A program made the position numbers and the translations under genes. From Natronolimnohabitans sp. A-GB9 (GTDB lineage Archaea; Halobacteriota; Halobacteria; Halobacteriales; Natrialbaceae), in the NCBI RefSeq assembly GCF_030848565.1, contig NZ_JAVDDV010000003.1, positions 62,001 to 126,000 of the forward strand: 64,000 nt of DNA, in the 5' to 3' direction. The notes beneath the pieces were generated by a model. The model searched no databases. It was given only the letters and a program-made list of their open reading frames with translations, and had not been told where the DNA came from. Shown here in pieces: positions 36,246 through 45,618 of this stretch (within the stretch, counting starts at the first letter, position 1; each line of letters starts with the position of its first letter).

Positions 36246-37613
36246 ATGAGCTCCGTCGACATCCCACGTGAGCAGTGGGCGACTCGAGTCGGCTTCATCT
36301 TCGCCGCGGTCGGCAGTGCCGTCGGACTCGGGAACATCTGGCGGTTCCCCTTCCAGGTCGGTCAGGAGGGTGGAGCCGCTTTCCTGTTGATCTACCTGCT
36401 GTTTATTCTCCTCATCGGGTTCCCGGCGATGCTCGTCGAGTTCGTCGTCGGCCGTCGTACCGAACGCAACCCCGTCGGCGCGCTCAAACAGATCGGGCCG
36501 GGTGCCTGGCAGTACGTCGGCTGGATCTTCGTGGTGACGGGGTTCGTCATTCTCTCGTACTACAGCGTCGTCGCCGGCTGGACGATCCGCTATACGATCC
36601 TCGGGCTCCAGGACGGCTATCTCGCCGATGCCGGCGAAGCCGAGGCCCAGTTCGTCGAGCTCGCAAGCGGCCTCGACGCGATCTTCCTTCATGCCGTCTT
36701 CATGATCGCCGTCATCGCCATCGTCGCGATCGGAATCCAGCGGGGGATCGAACTCGCAGTGAAGGTGATGGTCCCCGCGATCATCATCATCACCGTTGGC
36801 CTGGCGATCTACGCAGCCACGCTCGAGGGCGCCGGCGACGCCTACGGGTACTATCTCTCGCCGGAGTGGGGAACGATCGCCGCCGAGTGGCAGAGCATCC
36901 TTCCGGCCGCAGCCGGCCAGGCCTTCTTTACCCTCTCGTTGGGGATGGGCGTGATGATCACCTACGCTTCCTATCTCGGTGAAGACCGGAATCTCGCAGA
37001 GGACGGTGCGATCATCATCGGCTTCGACACCGCGATCGCCTTCATCACGGGACTGATCGTGTTCCCGATCCTCTTTACCGCCGGTGTCGATCCGGCCGAC
37101 CCCGGTGCCGGCGCGATCTTCGTCTCGCTGGCCGCCGCCTTCGGCGATCTGACGCTTGGCTGGCTCATCGGTGCCGTCTTCTTCGCGACCGTCGCCATCG
37201 CCGCCCTCTCGAGTGCGATCAGTCTCATGGAAGTCGTCGTCTCCTATGCCATCGACGAACTGGGGATCGATCGCGTGACGGCGACGCTCGGCATCGGCGG
37301 CGCGATCTTCTTGCTCGGGATCCCGTCGGCGTACGATCTCGTCTTGCTCGACCTGTTCGATCTGTTCGCCGACCAGATCCTGCTGGTGCTGGGCGGACTG
37401 CTCCTGGTGATCCTCGTGAGCTGGTCGCTGGCGAATCTCGCGATCGACGAACTCCAACGCGGCATCGGCGATCTCGGCCCGCTCGGCTCGGCCTGGATCT
37501 GGGCCGTTCGCGTTCCGGTCGTCGTCGTTCTGCTCGTCGCACTCGCACTCGGGATCCTCGACTACTACGAGTTCCTCACCGGCCCCTTCGCGGAGTGGCT
37601 CGGCGAGCAGTAA
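36246..37613 (+). CDS. Sodium-dependent transporter, NSS/SNF family
   Basis: 455 residues, 11-12 membrane helices, LeuT-like fold. The family signature is complete near the N-terminus: FIFAAVGSAVGLGNIWRFPF, which lines the sodium and substrate sites, then GGAAFLLIYLLF and GFPAMLVEFVVGR. Likely imports an amino acid or related compound with Na+; substrate unknown. Upstream in-frame starts exist at TTG 36219 and ATG 36234; ATG 36246 is used because a GTATTTTT box lies about 30 bases before it. Confidence 0.92.
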   Translation: MSSVDIPREQWATRVGFIFAAVGSAVGLGNIWRFPFQVGQEGGAAFLLIYLLFILLIGFPAMLVEFVVGRRTERNPVGALKQIGPGAWQYVGWIFVVTGFVILSYYSVVAGWTIRYTILGLQDGYLADAGEAEAQFVELASGLDAIFLHAVFMIAVIAIVAIGIQRGIELAVKVMVPAIIIITVGLAIYAATLEGAGDAYGYYLSPEWGTIAAEWQSILPAAAGQAFFTLSLGMGVMITYASYLGEDRNLAEDGAIIIGFDTAIAFITGLIVFPILFTAGVDPADPGAGAIFVSLAAAFGDLTLGWLIGAVFFATVAIAALSSAISLMEVVVSYAIDELGIDRVTATLGIGGAIFLLGIPSAYDLVLLDLFDLFADQILLVLGGLLLVILVSWSLANLAIDELQRGIGDLGPLGSAWIWAVRVPVVVVLLVALALGILDYYEFLTGPFAEWLGEQ

Positions 37614-37626
37614 CGGTTCTCCCTCG

Positions 37627-37968
37627 CTACTCGAGTTGCTTCTCGTTCCCGTCGACGCTCCAGACGTCGAGTAACACGCCGTATCGGCCACCGAGCAACA
37701 GTATCGCGCCGAGCAGTCCCGAGCCGACGACCGTGACCACGAGCGCCGGGCCACTCGGTGCGACGACGACTCCCACCGCCGCGACGAGCCAGGCGAGCCA
37801 GCCCAGCGCTTCCCAGGGCTGGCCGTCGTACAGTCGCCAGAGCGACAGCGACAGCAGAAAGCCGCCGAAGGCGGCCGCGACGACGACGGTCTCGAGCGCG
37901 AAGGCCACGCTCAGTGCCACGATGCCGAGCGATCCGACGACGGTCACGGCGTCTATCCGGTCCATCAC
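37627..37968 (-). CDS. Hypothetical four-helix membrane protein
   Basis: 113 residues, about four hydrophobic segments separated by short turns (for example WRLYDGQPWEALGWLAWLVA between two of them). The C-terminal tail is short and charged. No family recognised. It converges on the NSS transporter gene, 13 bases apart, and is followed upstream by a transposable element. Confidence 0.7.
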   Translation of the reverse strand: MMDRIDAVTVVGSLGIVALSVAFALETVVVAAAFGGFLLSLSLWRLYDGQPWEALGWLAWLVAAVGVVVAPSGPALVVTVVGSGLLGAILLLGGRYGVLLDVWSVDGNEKQLE

Positions 37969-38022
37969 CGGCTTGCTCTCGTCGCGACGGAAAACGTGTG
38001 TCGGTTCCGTCGCTCGAGGTTA

Positions 38023-38100
38023 TACTGTCGGACAGAACTATTGTGAGAATTTGTCGCTTCCGTCCGGCGAATTCTCTTCAGTGACTGCTGTCCGACAGTA
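38023..38100 (+). mobile_element. Short transposable element, 78-bp form, copy 2
   Basis: TACTGTCGGACAGAACTATT at the left end and GTGACTGCTGTCCGACAGTA at the right; 3 differences from the copy at 13574 over its whole length. Target duplication TTA at 38020-38022 and 38101-38103. The right-hand TTA is, on the minus strand, the TAA stop codon of the next gene, which therefore stays intact. Confidence 0.88.
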
Positions 38101-38319
38101 TTAGTTCCCGCCGCAGGTGTCGATACCGGCGACGTGATACAGCGGACACAACTGGATCGTTCCCGTCCCGAGCAAGACGAGACCGACGAGCAACGCGACG
38201 GCGCCGACGACCGTCCCGAACGCGAGGAACTCGCCGAGGACGGCGACACCAGCGATTGCGAGTACTGCACCGAGTCCGATTCGGACCACCCGATCGATCG
38301 CACAGACGTTCGTCTCCAT
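38101..38319 (-). CDS. YgaP-like small membrane protein (DUF2892)
   Basis: 72 residues. It opens METNVCAIDRVVRIGLGAVL, the usual DUF2892 start, with two membrane helices (about 12-30 and 33-52) and the typical end CPLYHVAGIDTCGGN with two Cys. In other organisms the domain is found alone or fused to rhodanese. Its own role is unknown. Its TAA stop is supplied by the duplicated target of the adjacent element. Confidence 0.86.
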   Translation of the reverse strand: METNVCAIDRVVRIGLGAVLAIAGVAVLGEFLAFGTVVGAVALLVGLVLLGTGTIQLCPLYHVAGIDTCGGN

Positions 38320-38390
38320 ACGTCATCGGTCGGACGAATCGATGATAAATCGGCTGGTACGATCGTCGAAACCAGAATCTGATCGTTTCA

Positions 38391-38467
38391 TACTGCCGAC
38401 CAGCACTCGTGTGCGCAGTCGCCGCTCGTGTCCAGCCAACCCGTTTCGGTGACTGCTGTCCGCAGTA
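38391..38467 (+). mobile_element. Short transposable element, 77-bp divergent form
   Basis: Ends TACTGCCGACCAGCA and TGACTGCTGTCCGCAGTA, with matching TCA flanks at 38388-38390 and 38468-38470. The interior is unrelated to the other two forms. It lies between the DUF2892 gene start and the mfnA stop. Confidence 0.75.
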
Positions 38468-38478
38468 TCAGTTCACCA

Positions 38479-39564
38479 TCAGTCGTCGCTCGCGACCGGC
38501 ACGCTCGCACGCACCTCGAGTCGGTCCAGATCGCCGACGAACGACGCCAACATTTCGCGGGTGACGTGGGGCATACACACGACGCGCAACTCCCCGGTCC
38601 CCGTCCGGGAGATGCGCCAGCCTTTGGCCCGTAACGCGTCGAACGTCGACCGCGGCACGTCGGCTGCGACCAGCGGCAGCGTCGGCTCGACGACATCGTA
38701 GCCCCGTTTTTCTAAGGCGTCGGCGAGCCACTCGGCGTTGTTCTGGGCGCGGACGTACTGGCGTCGGTAGCCGTCGGGCCACAGTTCGTCCATCGCGGCG
38801 ACGGCGCTTGCGACGCCCGCACCCGACCGGGTCCCCGTCAGCGTCGCCTGCGAGGTCGACTCGAGGTAGGGCGTGTCGACGGCGAGTTCGTCGAGCAACG
38901 TCGACGAACGGGCGAGCAAGCCGCCGGCGGGGATGGCGGCCTGGCCCATCTTGTGTGGATCGATCGCCATCGTGTCGACTGGCGCGTGGCCGAAGTGCCA
39001 CTCGTAGTCGGTAAACGGCAGGACGAACCCGCCCCAGGCAGCGTCGACGTGGAGCATGGCGTCGACCGACCGGGCGATCTCGCCCAGTTCCGGAATCGGA
39101 TCGACGCGGCCGTACTCGGTCGTCCCGGCGACGCCGACCACCAGTGCCGTCTCCTCGTCGACGGAACTGCGGACGGCCTCGAGATCGGCTCGGTGTGTCT
39201 CGTCGGTCGGAACGATTCGCAACTCGACGCCGAGGACGTCGGCCGCTTTCTGGAAGCTGAAGTGGGCCGACTCCGGCATGACGACGTTCGGCGTCCGCGT
39301 CGCGACGCGGTTGCGGGCGATCCGCACCGCCTGAATGTTCGCTTCCGTCCCGCCGCTTGCGATGTAGCCGGCAGGCTCCTCGAGGCCGGCGACCTCCCCG
39401 AGCGTCTCGATCGCCTCCTCCTCGAGGGCCGACACCGACGGATACGTTCCCGGATCGCCGGGATTGGTCGCGAGAAACCGCTCGGCCGCCTCGCGCGCTA
39501 CCGGGTGTGGCTCCGTACACATCGACGAAAGCACCCGGTCGAACGCTTGCGGCTCGATTTGCAT
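38479..39564 (-). CDS. mfnA: Tyrosine/aspartate decarboxylase, MfnA type
   Basis: 361 residues, PLP-dependent group II decarboxylase. The PLP lysine is in [17 protein letters not shown]; other family parts are [31 protein letters not shown] and HVDAAWGGF. Haloarchaea lack methanofuran, so the likely reaction here is L-aspartate to beta-alanine for coenzyme A, as proposed for archaeal MfnA homologues; tyrosine decarboxylation is the alternative. ATG 39564 is used; ATG 39585 adds seven residues. Confidence 0.9.
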   Translation of the reverse strand: MQIEPQAFDRVLSSMCTEPHPVAREAAERFLATNPGDPGTYPSVSALEEEAIETLGEVAGLEEPAGYIASGGTEANIQAVRIARNRVATRTPNVVMPESAHFSFQKAADVLGVELRIVPTDETHRADLEAVRSSVDEETALVVGVAGTTEYGRVDPIPELGEIARSVDAMLHVDAAWGGFVLPFTDYEWHFGHAPVDTMAIDPHKMGQAAIPAGGLLARSSTLLDELAVDTPYLESTSQATLTGTRSGAGVASAVAAMDELWPDGYRRQYVRAQNNAEWLADALEKRGYDVVEPTLPLVAADVPRSTFDALRAKGWRISRTGTGELRVVCMPHVTREMLASFVGDLDRLEVRASVPVASDD

Positions 39565-39738
39565 ATCACGCACAAATACGTTCACGGGTTTAGACGTTGC
39601 GTTTGTGGAATCGATCGACGGGACCGATACCGTCGGTACAACGAACGAAAACGTCGATTCTCGAGTCGGCTGAACTCGGCGTCGGACTCGAGCGCAGGCG
39701 TCTCGACGTACTCGAGACGTGAGTGTGGCAGTACTCCG

Positions 39739-42072
39739 TTAGCGGACCGAGTCGAGCAACAGCTTCTGCTCGACGCGTTTGACTTCGTGTTGGACGTCGC
39801 GGACGGCGTCGATGTTCGCCGAGATCGAGCTGATTCCCTCGTTGACGAGGAACTGGACCATCTCGGGCTTGGAGCCGGCCTGGCCACAGATACTCGTGTC
39901 GACGTCGTGTTCGCGACACGTTTCGATGACGTTACCGATCAGACGAAGCACCGACGGGTGGAGTTCGTCGAAGCGGTCGGCGACGTTCTCGTTGTTCCGG
40001 TCGACGGCGAGCGTGTACTGAGTGAGGTCGTTCGTCCCGAAGGAGGCGAAGTCGATGCCGGCTTCGGCCATCTCCTCGACCGCCAGCGCAGAGGCGGGGG
40101 TCTCGACCATCGCTCCCCAGCGGCGCTTTTCGGGGTCGATGCCCGCCTCTTTCATCAGTGCCTTGGCCTGATAGATGTCTTCGGCGTCGTTGACCAGCGG
40201 GAGCATGATCTCGACGTTGTCGTACCCCATCTCGTAGAGCCGGCGGAACGCCTCGAGTTCGTGGGCGAAGACCTCCGGCCGGTCGAGCGAGCGACGGATC
40301 CCACGGTAGCCGAGCATCGGGTTGTGTTCCGTGGGCTCGTCCTCGCCGCCCTCGAGTTGGCGGAACTCGTCGGTGGGCGCATCGAGAGTTCGAACGCGGA
40401 CGGGACGGGGGTAGAACGCGTCGGCGACGCCGCGGATCCCGTCGACGAGTTCGCTGATGTAGGCGTCCTCGCCGTTTTCCGCGATGTATTTCGCCGGCGT
40501 CTGATTCAGCGAGAGGATCATGTGCTCCGTACGGAGGAGACCGACGCCGTCGGCGCCCGTCGCGGCCGCCCGTTCGGCGGCTTCCGGAATGGAGACGTTG
40601 ACCTTCACCTCGGTCGCAGTCATCGGCTTGACCGGCGACTGTGGGCGAACTTCTTCGACGGGTTCGGTCTCCTCGTCGGGTTCGACTTCCTCGCCCTCGA
40701 GGACCTGTCCCTTGTCGCCATCGAGCGTGACGACCTGGCCGTCCTCCAGGACCGTCGTGGCGTTGGTCGTGCCGACGATCGCGGGAACGCCGAGTTCGCG
40801 GGAGACGATCGCGGCGTGGCTGGTCATCCCGCCCTCGTCGGTGATGATCCCCGACGCGCGTTTCATCGCTGGCACCATATCGGGCATCGTCATCTCGGTG
40901 ACGATGATGTCGCCCTCGCCGACCTTCGCAAGGTCGTCTAACTTTTTCACGATCCGTGCGGCACCGCTTACCTGTCCCGGACTCGAGCCCAGTCCGTCGA
41001 CGATAACCTCGCCGGAGGTGTCCGGACTCGCCGACTCGCCGCCGGTCGTCGCCTGGACGCTGCCGCTGCCGTCGGTAAGTCCTGCCGACGCGTCGACGCT
41101 GCCGCCGGCCGGGTCGGCCGTCTCGCCGCTCTCGTCGATGGTCGTGATCGGTCGCGACTGGAGCATGAAGACCTCCCCATCGACGATGGCCCACTCGACG
41201 TCCTGGGGTTCGTCGTAGTGATCCTCGACGCGTTCGCCGAGGTCGAGGAGTTCGTCGAGCTCTTCGTCGGCGAGTACGCGCTCGTCGCGTTTCTCCGCTG
41301 GAACGTCGCGTTCGACTGTTTCACCGGTCTCTTCGTCTTTGACGTGCATCACCTTCTTTTCGGCGACGGTGACGTCGACGTCCCGATCCTCGCGCTCGAC
41401 GACGTAGTTGTCCGGCGAGACGGCACCGGAGACGACCGCTTCACCGAGTCCCCAGGCGGCCTCGATGATCATCGTCGGATCGCCCGTCGAGGGATGGCTC
41501 GTGAACATCACGCCAGACTTCTCGGCGTCGACCATCTGCTGGACGACGACCGCGATGTTGACCGCGGAGTGGTCGAATCCCTGCTCCTGTCGGTAGTAGA
41601 TCGCCCGCTGGGTAAACAGCGACGCCCAACACTCCCGGACCCGATCGAGTAGTGCCTCCTCGGTGACGTTCAGGAACGTCTCCTGCTGGCCCGCGAAGGA
41701 GGCATCCGGCAGGTCTTCGGCCGTCGCCGAAGAGCGGACGGCGACGAACGCCTCGCCGTCACCGACCCCGTGGTAGGACTCGAGGATTTCCTCGCGCAGG
41801 TCGTCGGGGAACGGCGTCTCGAGAATGAGTTCCTGTGCGCGGTCGGCCGCGTCGGCTAGGGCCGCGGAGTCGTCGACGTCGACGTCGACGGCCTCGAACA
41901 GTTCCTCGTCGATTTCGGCTTCTTCGATGAACGATCGATATGTCCCGGCAGTTACGACGAATCCCGGCGGTACGGGCAGCCCAGCACCCGTAAGTTCGCC
42001 CAGGGAGGCGCCTTTACCGCCGACCTTCTCGAGGTCGCCGGCACTGATCTCGTCCAGCCAGAGTACAGCCAT
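39739..42072 (-). CDS. ppsA: Phosphoenolpyruvate synthase
   Basis: 777 residues. Makes PEP from pyruvate and ATP for gluconeogenesis. Order: ATP-grasp domain (KVGGKGASLGELTGAGLPVP, VRSSATAEDLPDASFAGQQ), phosphohistidine domain (GGMTSHAAIVSRELG with the catalytic His), and a C-terminal PEP barrel (GVGLLRTEHMIL; FGTNDLTQYTLAVDRN; SICGQAGSKPEM). It is the opposing enzyme to pyruvate kinase encoded at 28633. Its promoter has a TATA-like CATTATT box and, upstream of it, an ACTCG-N4-CGAGT operator also seen at pyk. Confidence 0.96.
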   Translation of the reverse strand: MAVLWLDEISAGDLEKVGGKGASLGELTGAGLPVPPGFVVTAGTYRSFIEEAEIDEELFEAVDVDVDDSAALADAADRAQELILETPFPDDLREEILESYHGVGDGEAFVAVRSSATAEDLPDASFAGQQETFLNVTEEALLDRVRECWASLFTQRAIYYRQEQGFDHSAVNIAVVVQQMVDAEKSGVMFTSHPSTGDPTMIIEAAWGLGEAVVSGAVSPDNYVVEREDRDVDVTVAEKKVMHVKDEETGETVERDVPAEKRDERVLADEELDELLDLGERVEDHYDEPQDVEWAIVDGEVFMLQSRPITTIDESGETADPAGGSVDASAGLTDGSGSVQATTGGESASPDTSGEVIVDGLGSSPGQVSGAARIVKKLDDLAKVGEGDIIVTEMTMPDMVPAMKRASGIITDEGGMTSHAAIVSRELGVPAIVGTTNATTVLEDGQVVTLDGDKGQVLEGEEVEPDEETEPVEEVRPQSPVKPMTATEVKVNVSIPEAAERAAATGADGVGLLRTEHMILSLNQTPAKYIAENGEDAYISELVDGIRGVADAFYPRPVRVRTLDAPTDEFRQLEGGEDEPTEHNPMLGYRGIRRSLDRPEVFAHELEAFRRLYEMGYDNVEIMLPLVNDAEDIYQAKALMKEAGIDPEKRRWGAMVETPASALAVEEMAEAGIDFASFGTNDLTQYTLAVDRNNENVADRFDELHPSVLRLIGNVIETCREHDVDTSICGQAGSKPEMVQFLVNEGISSISANIDAVRDVQHEVKRVEQKLLLDSVR

Positions 42073-42132
42073 TGCTATCTGATTCGACTGGCGAGCGAAT
42101 AATGAAGGTTGCGAACAGCCGCCACCGTTCGC

Positions 42133-42148
42133 AACTCGTAGCCGAGTT
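42133..42148. promoter_or_regulatory. TrmB-type operator upstream of ppsA
   Basis: AACTCGTAGCCGAGTT keeps the ACTCG-N4-CGAGT core of the pyk operator, with A/T instead of T/A at the ends. It lies 61-76 bases before the start and about 25-30 bases upstream of the TATA-like box, the placement expected for an activator. Confidence 0.55.
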
Positions 42149-42221
42149 AATATCTATGTAGGTGTCGGTTTACAATTCGGGTCGCGAACGAAGCCGTGGC
42201 CGTTTCACACCGTCGAGCCGA

Positions 42222-42995
42222 TCACACGTTTCGAGCGATCGTCAGATAGCCCGTGTGACCGACCGGGGCCGTCGACGGCCGGGAGCCGCGGTCGTCGAAC
42301 TGCATCTCTCGCTGAATCGTCTCGCGAGTCCGGACGTTCGCAAGGTCGACCTCGCGGGCCGTCTCGACGACCTCGCGAGTCGACTCGATGAAGGGACTGT
42401 AGACGGCGACGAAGCCGCCCTCGACCAGCAGCTCCGGGGCGTGTTCGACGATCGACGCAGCATCGCCCGTATCGAGAGTCACCACGTCGAACGACGAGCC
42501 CTCGAGTTCGTCGACGGTTTCGGTCAGATCGCCCGTCCGGACGTCGACGCTGTCCTCGACGCCACCGAGTTCCATGTTCTCGCGTGCGACCTCGGCGAAC
42601 TCCGGATCGCGCTCGTAGGTCACTACGTCGGCGCCCGCACGCGCCATCGAGGCCGCGAGCACGCCGGTTCCGGTGCCGGTGTCGAGCACTCGATCACCTT
42701 GCGAGACTCCCGTCTCGCCGATCACCAGCCCGACGTCGCGGGGGACCATCGGTGCCCCCGTCCGCTCGAACTGATGGAACAGGTCGGGACCGCGCAGTCG
42801 CCGCACCTGAAACGCCTCGCCTAGATGTGTCTCGACGGTATCGCCCGGCTGGACGTCGTCGGGCACCTCGAGGACGCCGAGATCGGTCCCCTGTTCTGCG
42901 CCGGGTTCGATCAGGAACTCCCGATCACCACGGACGAGCAAGACGGGGACGCGGTCCTCGCCGACCGTCTCGTCGGAATCGCTATCGCTGCTCAC
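42222..42995 (-). CDS. trmI: tRNA (adenine-N1)-methyltransferase, TrmI type
   Basis: 257 residues starting at GTG 42995. Methylates adenine 57/58 in the T-loop of tRNAs. The N-terminal small beta domain (VLLVRGDREFLIEPG) precedes a Rossmann methyltransferase with SAM loop VLDTGTGTGVLAASMA, then DVVTLDTGDA and YSPFIESTREVV. Only 3 bases separate it from the NAC gene upstream, so they form an operon linking RNA modification and nascent chain handling. Confidence 0.92.
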   Translation of the reverse strand: MSSDSDSDETVGEDRVPVLLVRGDREFLIEPGAEQGTDLGVLEVPDDVQPGDTVETHLGEAFQVRRLRGPDLFHQFERTGAPMVPRDVGLVIGETGVSQGDRVLDTGTGTGVLAASMARAGADVVTYERDPEFAEVARENMELGGVEDSVDVRTGDLTETVDELEGSSFDVVTLDTGDAASIVEHAPELLVEGGFVAVYSPFIESTREVVETAREVDLANVRTRETIQREMQFDDRGSRPSTAPVGHTGYLTIARNV

Positions 42996-42998
42996 GCG

Positions 42999-43382
42999 TC
43001 ACTCGAGGGCTTCGACCGCCGCGGCGAGGTCGCCGTCGACGTCCTCGAGTGCTGCGCGGGCTTCGTCTTCGCTGACGCCGGCGCGGGTCGCGACGAGTTC
43101 GACGTCCTCGTCGGGGATCGCGCTTCCGGCGTCTTCGTCGGCGCCGCCGGCGTCGCCACCTGCCGTGCCGGCCTCGACCTGTTCTGGCGAGCCGATGACC
43201 TGGTAGGTCTCCTGGCCACGGGCGTCCATCTTCGTGACTTCGGCGTCGTCGAAGACGAGATCGTACTCCTCGGTGCGGATGATAACTTCCTCGGCGTCGA
43301 CGTCCTCGACGTCGATACCCATCTGTTTCATCATCTGTTCCATCTTGCGCGGATCGAGTCCGCCGCCTCCTCCTCCGAACAT
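42999..43382 (-). CDS. nac: Nascent polypeptide-associated complex protein (archaeal NAC)
   Basis: 127 residues, homodimeric ribosome-bound chaperone. It starts [21 protein letters not shown], with the NAC domain at about 20-70 ([31 protein letters not shown]) and a C-terminal UBA domain at about 88-127 ([19 protein letters not shown]). The acidic Gly/Ala linker between is halophile-specific. First gene of the NAC-trmI pair. Confidence 0.93.
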   Translation of the reverse strand: MFGGGGGGLDPRKMEQMMKQMGIDVEDVDAEEVIIRTEEYDLVFDDAEVTKMDARGQETYQVIGSPEQVEAGTAGGDAGGADEDAGSAIPDEDVELVATRAGVSEDEARAALEDVDGDLAAAVEALE

Positions 43383-43454
43383 ACCCGACACGTCGCCACC
43401 GGCACCCTTTTACTTTGTCGTTCGGCCGGCACTGATACTGATCGCCGTCAGTCA

Positions 43455-43467
43455 TACTGTCGGACAG
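43455..43467 (+). mobile_element. Solo terminal repeat of the TACTG element family
   Basis: TACTGTCGGACAG preceded by TCA, with no partner end visible within 120 bases. It lies between the NAC gene start and the DedA stop. Confidence 0.45.
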
Positions 43468-43489
43468 GTACAGGGCCGTCTAACTTCGC

Positions 43490-44008
43490 CTACGTGAGGA
43501 TCGCCAATCCGACCAGCGGGACGGTGACGTAGACGGCGTGATACAGCAGCGTCGAGCTCCCGACGTGGACGAAGTAGCGACCGGACGGGTAGTCGCTGAC
43601 GCCGGCCGGGACGGCGATCAGGCCGCGGCTCCACGGAATGACGTTCGTCACGAACACCGCGAGCCCGCCGTAGCGGGCGAACCAGTCCTCGATTCGCCGA
43701 AACTGATCGGAGTCCGGATCGATCTCGAGGCACGGCAGTCGAGTGAGCACGTCGGTTCCGTACCGCTTGCTGGCGCCGTAGACGACGAACTGGCCGATCA
43801 CGTGAGCGACCGTCACGAGAACGACGATCACTGCGGCAGTCAGATACGTCGGTCCGATCGCGACGACGTACCCAGAAAGGACGACGCTCGTCGGAAACAC
43901 TTTCCCCACGAGTGCGCCTTTCAGGACGAACACGACGAACAGCGCCGGCAGTCCGACGACGTGGACGACGTCGATTACGATTTCGAGTGTGGTCGAGAGG
44001 GGACTCAT
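43490..44008 (-). CDS. DedA family membrane protein
   Basis: 172 residues with five hydrophobic segments. The DedA/SNARE-associated signature is present: FVLKGALVGKVFPTSVVLSGY near the N-terminus and FVTNVIPWSRGLIAVPAGV, with the conserved Arg, near residue 125. DedA proteins act in membrane lipid flipping and homeostasis in other organisms. Divergent from the PAP2 phosphatase gene, which might work on related lipid intermediates; this link is inference from neighbourhood only. Confidence 0.86.
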   Translation of the reverse strand: MSPLSTTLEIVIDVVHVVGLPALFVVFVLKGALVGKVFPTSVVLSGYVVAIGPTYLTAAVIVVLVTVAHVIGQFVVYGASKRYGTDVLTRLPCLEIDPDSDQFRRIEDWFARYGGLAVFVTNVIPWSRGLIAVPAGVSDYPSGRYFVHVGSSTLLYHAVYVTVPLVGLAILT

Positions 44009-44233
44009 GGTGGGCGTCTCGGACCGTCGGTTCCGTCAGCCACGACCGGGATCGGTCTCGAAGTCGCGACGGGAGGGTAACAGCGGCTGAATCCGGTCGC
44101 AGGGCCCACGTGACGGCCCGAATGCGGAACGTACTCGAAAGTAGTTCGTTTAGTAACATAAATATTCGCTCGAAGTTTCTCAACTAGAAAACACTCGCGC
44201 CCGATTTGACGTGTGCCCACACAGTGTTCGTCG

Positions 44234-44986
44234 ATGTGGTTCGACATCGCGGTCGTCGAAACGATTCGAAACGCCGTTCCGACGCGGTTGGCGGTCGTCC
44301 TTCTGCTGATCTCCTTTCTCGGCAGTGTCTACGTCATCGTGCCGGTCGTCGCTGCTGCCGTCGTTTCGAACGTCCGGTGGCGAACGTCCGAACTCGACAC
44401 GTGGCCGGGGATCGTGATCGGCGGCTACGGCCTGTTCGTTTCACTCAAGCCGCTGTTTTCGGTCCATCGACCACCAGTCGATCCGCCGTTTACGCGGGAG
44501 ACGCTCCCACTCTGGCTCGAGCCGCTGTACGGTCTCGGTGTCGGATTCGGCTCCGCGAGTTTTCCGAGCGGCCACGCTCTCGCAGCGACGGTGTTCTGGG
44601 GACTGGTCGTCCTCGAGTTACCGATCGCGACGCGACGAAAACGGGCTCTCGTCGGCGGCGCCGTCGTCGCGCTCGTCTGTCTCTCTCGGGTCGCACTCGG
44701 CGTCCACTACCCCGGTGACGTCGTCGCCGGCGTCGGACTCGGCTTGCTCTATCTGGGCGTCGTACACCGGCTCAGAGCGCTGGCGGCGGATCCGGTTCGG
44801 CTGACGCTTCTCGTCGGTGGAGCGTTGGCCGCCGGCGGCTTTCTCTCGGGACGATACGTGGACGCGGCGATTCTACTCGCGGCGGCCACGGTCGCTGGCA
44901 CAGGCCATTGGCTGCGCGTCCGTTCCGGCACGTCTCCCCGAGCCAGCCGTTCGGACGGCGGATCGGACTCGAACTCGAGTCTGTGA
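44234..44986 (+). CDS. PAP2-family membrane phosphatase
   Basis: 250 residues with about six membrane helices. The three phosphatase motifs are complete: K-x6-RP in KPLFSVHRPP, PSGH in ASFPSGHALA, and SR-x5-H-x3-D in SRVALGVHYPGDVV. It probably removes phosphate from lipid or polyprenyl phosphates on the outer face. ATG 44234 is preferred to 44213 because the peptide MWFDIAVVETI fits the family start; an AAATATT box lies upstream. Ser/Asp-rich tail at the C-terminus. Confidence 0.9.
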   Translation: MWFDIAVVETIRNAVPTRLAVVLLLISFLGSVYVIVPVVAAAVVSNVRWRTSELDTWPGIVIGGYGLFVSLKPLFSVHRPPVDPPFTRETLPLWLEPLYGLGVGFGSASFPSGHALAATVFWGLVVLELPIATRRKRALVGGAVVALVCLSRVALGVHYPGDVVAGVGLGLLYLGVVHRLRALAADPVRLTLLVGGALAAGGFLSGRYVDAAILLAAATVAGTGHWLRVRSGTSPRASRSDGGSDSNSSL

Positions 44987-45001
44987 TTCGGACCGCTGCC
45001 G

Positions 45002-45496
45002 TTACTCGTCGGCCGGCGCACCTTCACGGACGTTGACCGCCATCCCCGTCTCGAAGTCTTCGATCGCTTCCGCATCGAGTTCCGCCGTTCCGACCGCGAT
45101 TAACTCGCCGCGTTCGTGAACCACGAGCACCTCGTCGCCCGGCCGGATCTCCGGCCCGGCCTCGAGGACGAACTTCGTGAAGACGTTCTTCTCGTCGCGG
45201 ACGAACGGTTCGCTCTCGTCGTCGACGACGACCCTGTAGGCGGGGTGTGCGAGCGTCTCGTGGAGTCGGCGCCCGCCCTCGAGGCCGAGCGTGAACCGGC
45301 CGTCGGTACCGAACGAGACGACGCGACCGGCGTCGGCGTGGATCTGCTGGGGTCGGCCCGAGGAGGTGCGTTTGACCGTCAACGATTCCGCGGGCGGAAA
45401 CAGCGCCGTCCCCGCACCCGCACCGAACTGGTAGTCCGCGATCGTCCGTAACTCGGGCAGTCCCGCCTGTCCGTTGCCGTCGGCTGGATCGCTCAT
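45002..45496 (-). CDS. PUA-domain RNA-binding protein
   Basis: 164 residues from ATG 45496. The C-terminal ~80 residues form a PUA domain (KFVLEAGPEIRPGDEVLVVHERGELIAVGTAEL), as at the ends of archaeosine tRNA-guanine transglycosylases and pseudouridine synthases. The preceding ~80 residues (TIADYQFGAGAGTALFP) resemble the middle part of transglycosylase C-terminal regions. It stands alone, converging on the PAP2 gene. Likely a tRNA or rRNA binding or modification helper. Confidence 0.85.
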   Translation of the reverse strand: MSDPADGNGQAGLPELRTIADYQFGAGAGTALFPPAESLTVKRTSSGRPQQIHADAGRVVSFGTDGRFTLGLEGGRRLHETLAHPAYRVVVDDESEPFVRDEKNVFTKFVLEAGPEIRPGDEVLVVHERGELIAVGTAELDAEAIEDFETGMAVNVREGAPADE

Positions 45497-45618
45497 CGGG
45501 CGTCCTTTCGCGCCAGCGGTCGAAAGGCCTTCGACCTCGAGGCGAAGACGATGTGTCGTTCCCAACCGAACTGGATAGCGAAGGTTATAGTCCTCGATTC
45601 AGTAGTAGCCGATATCGC

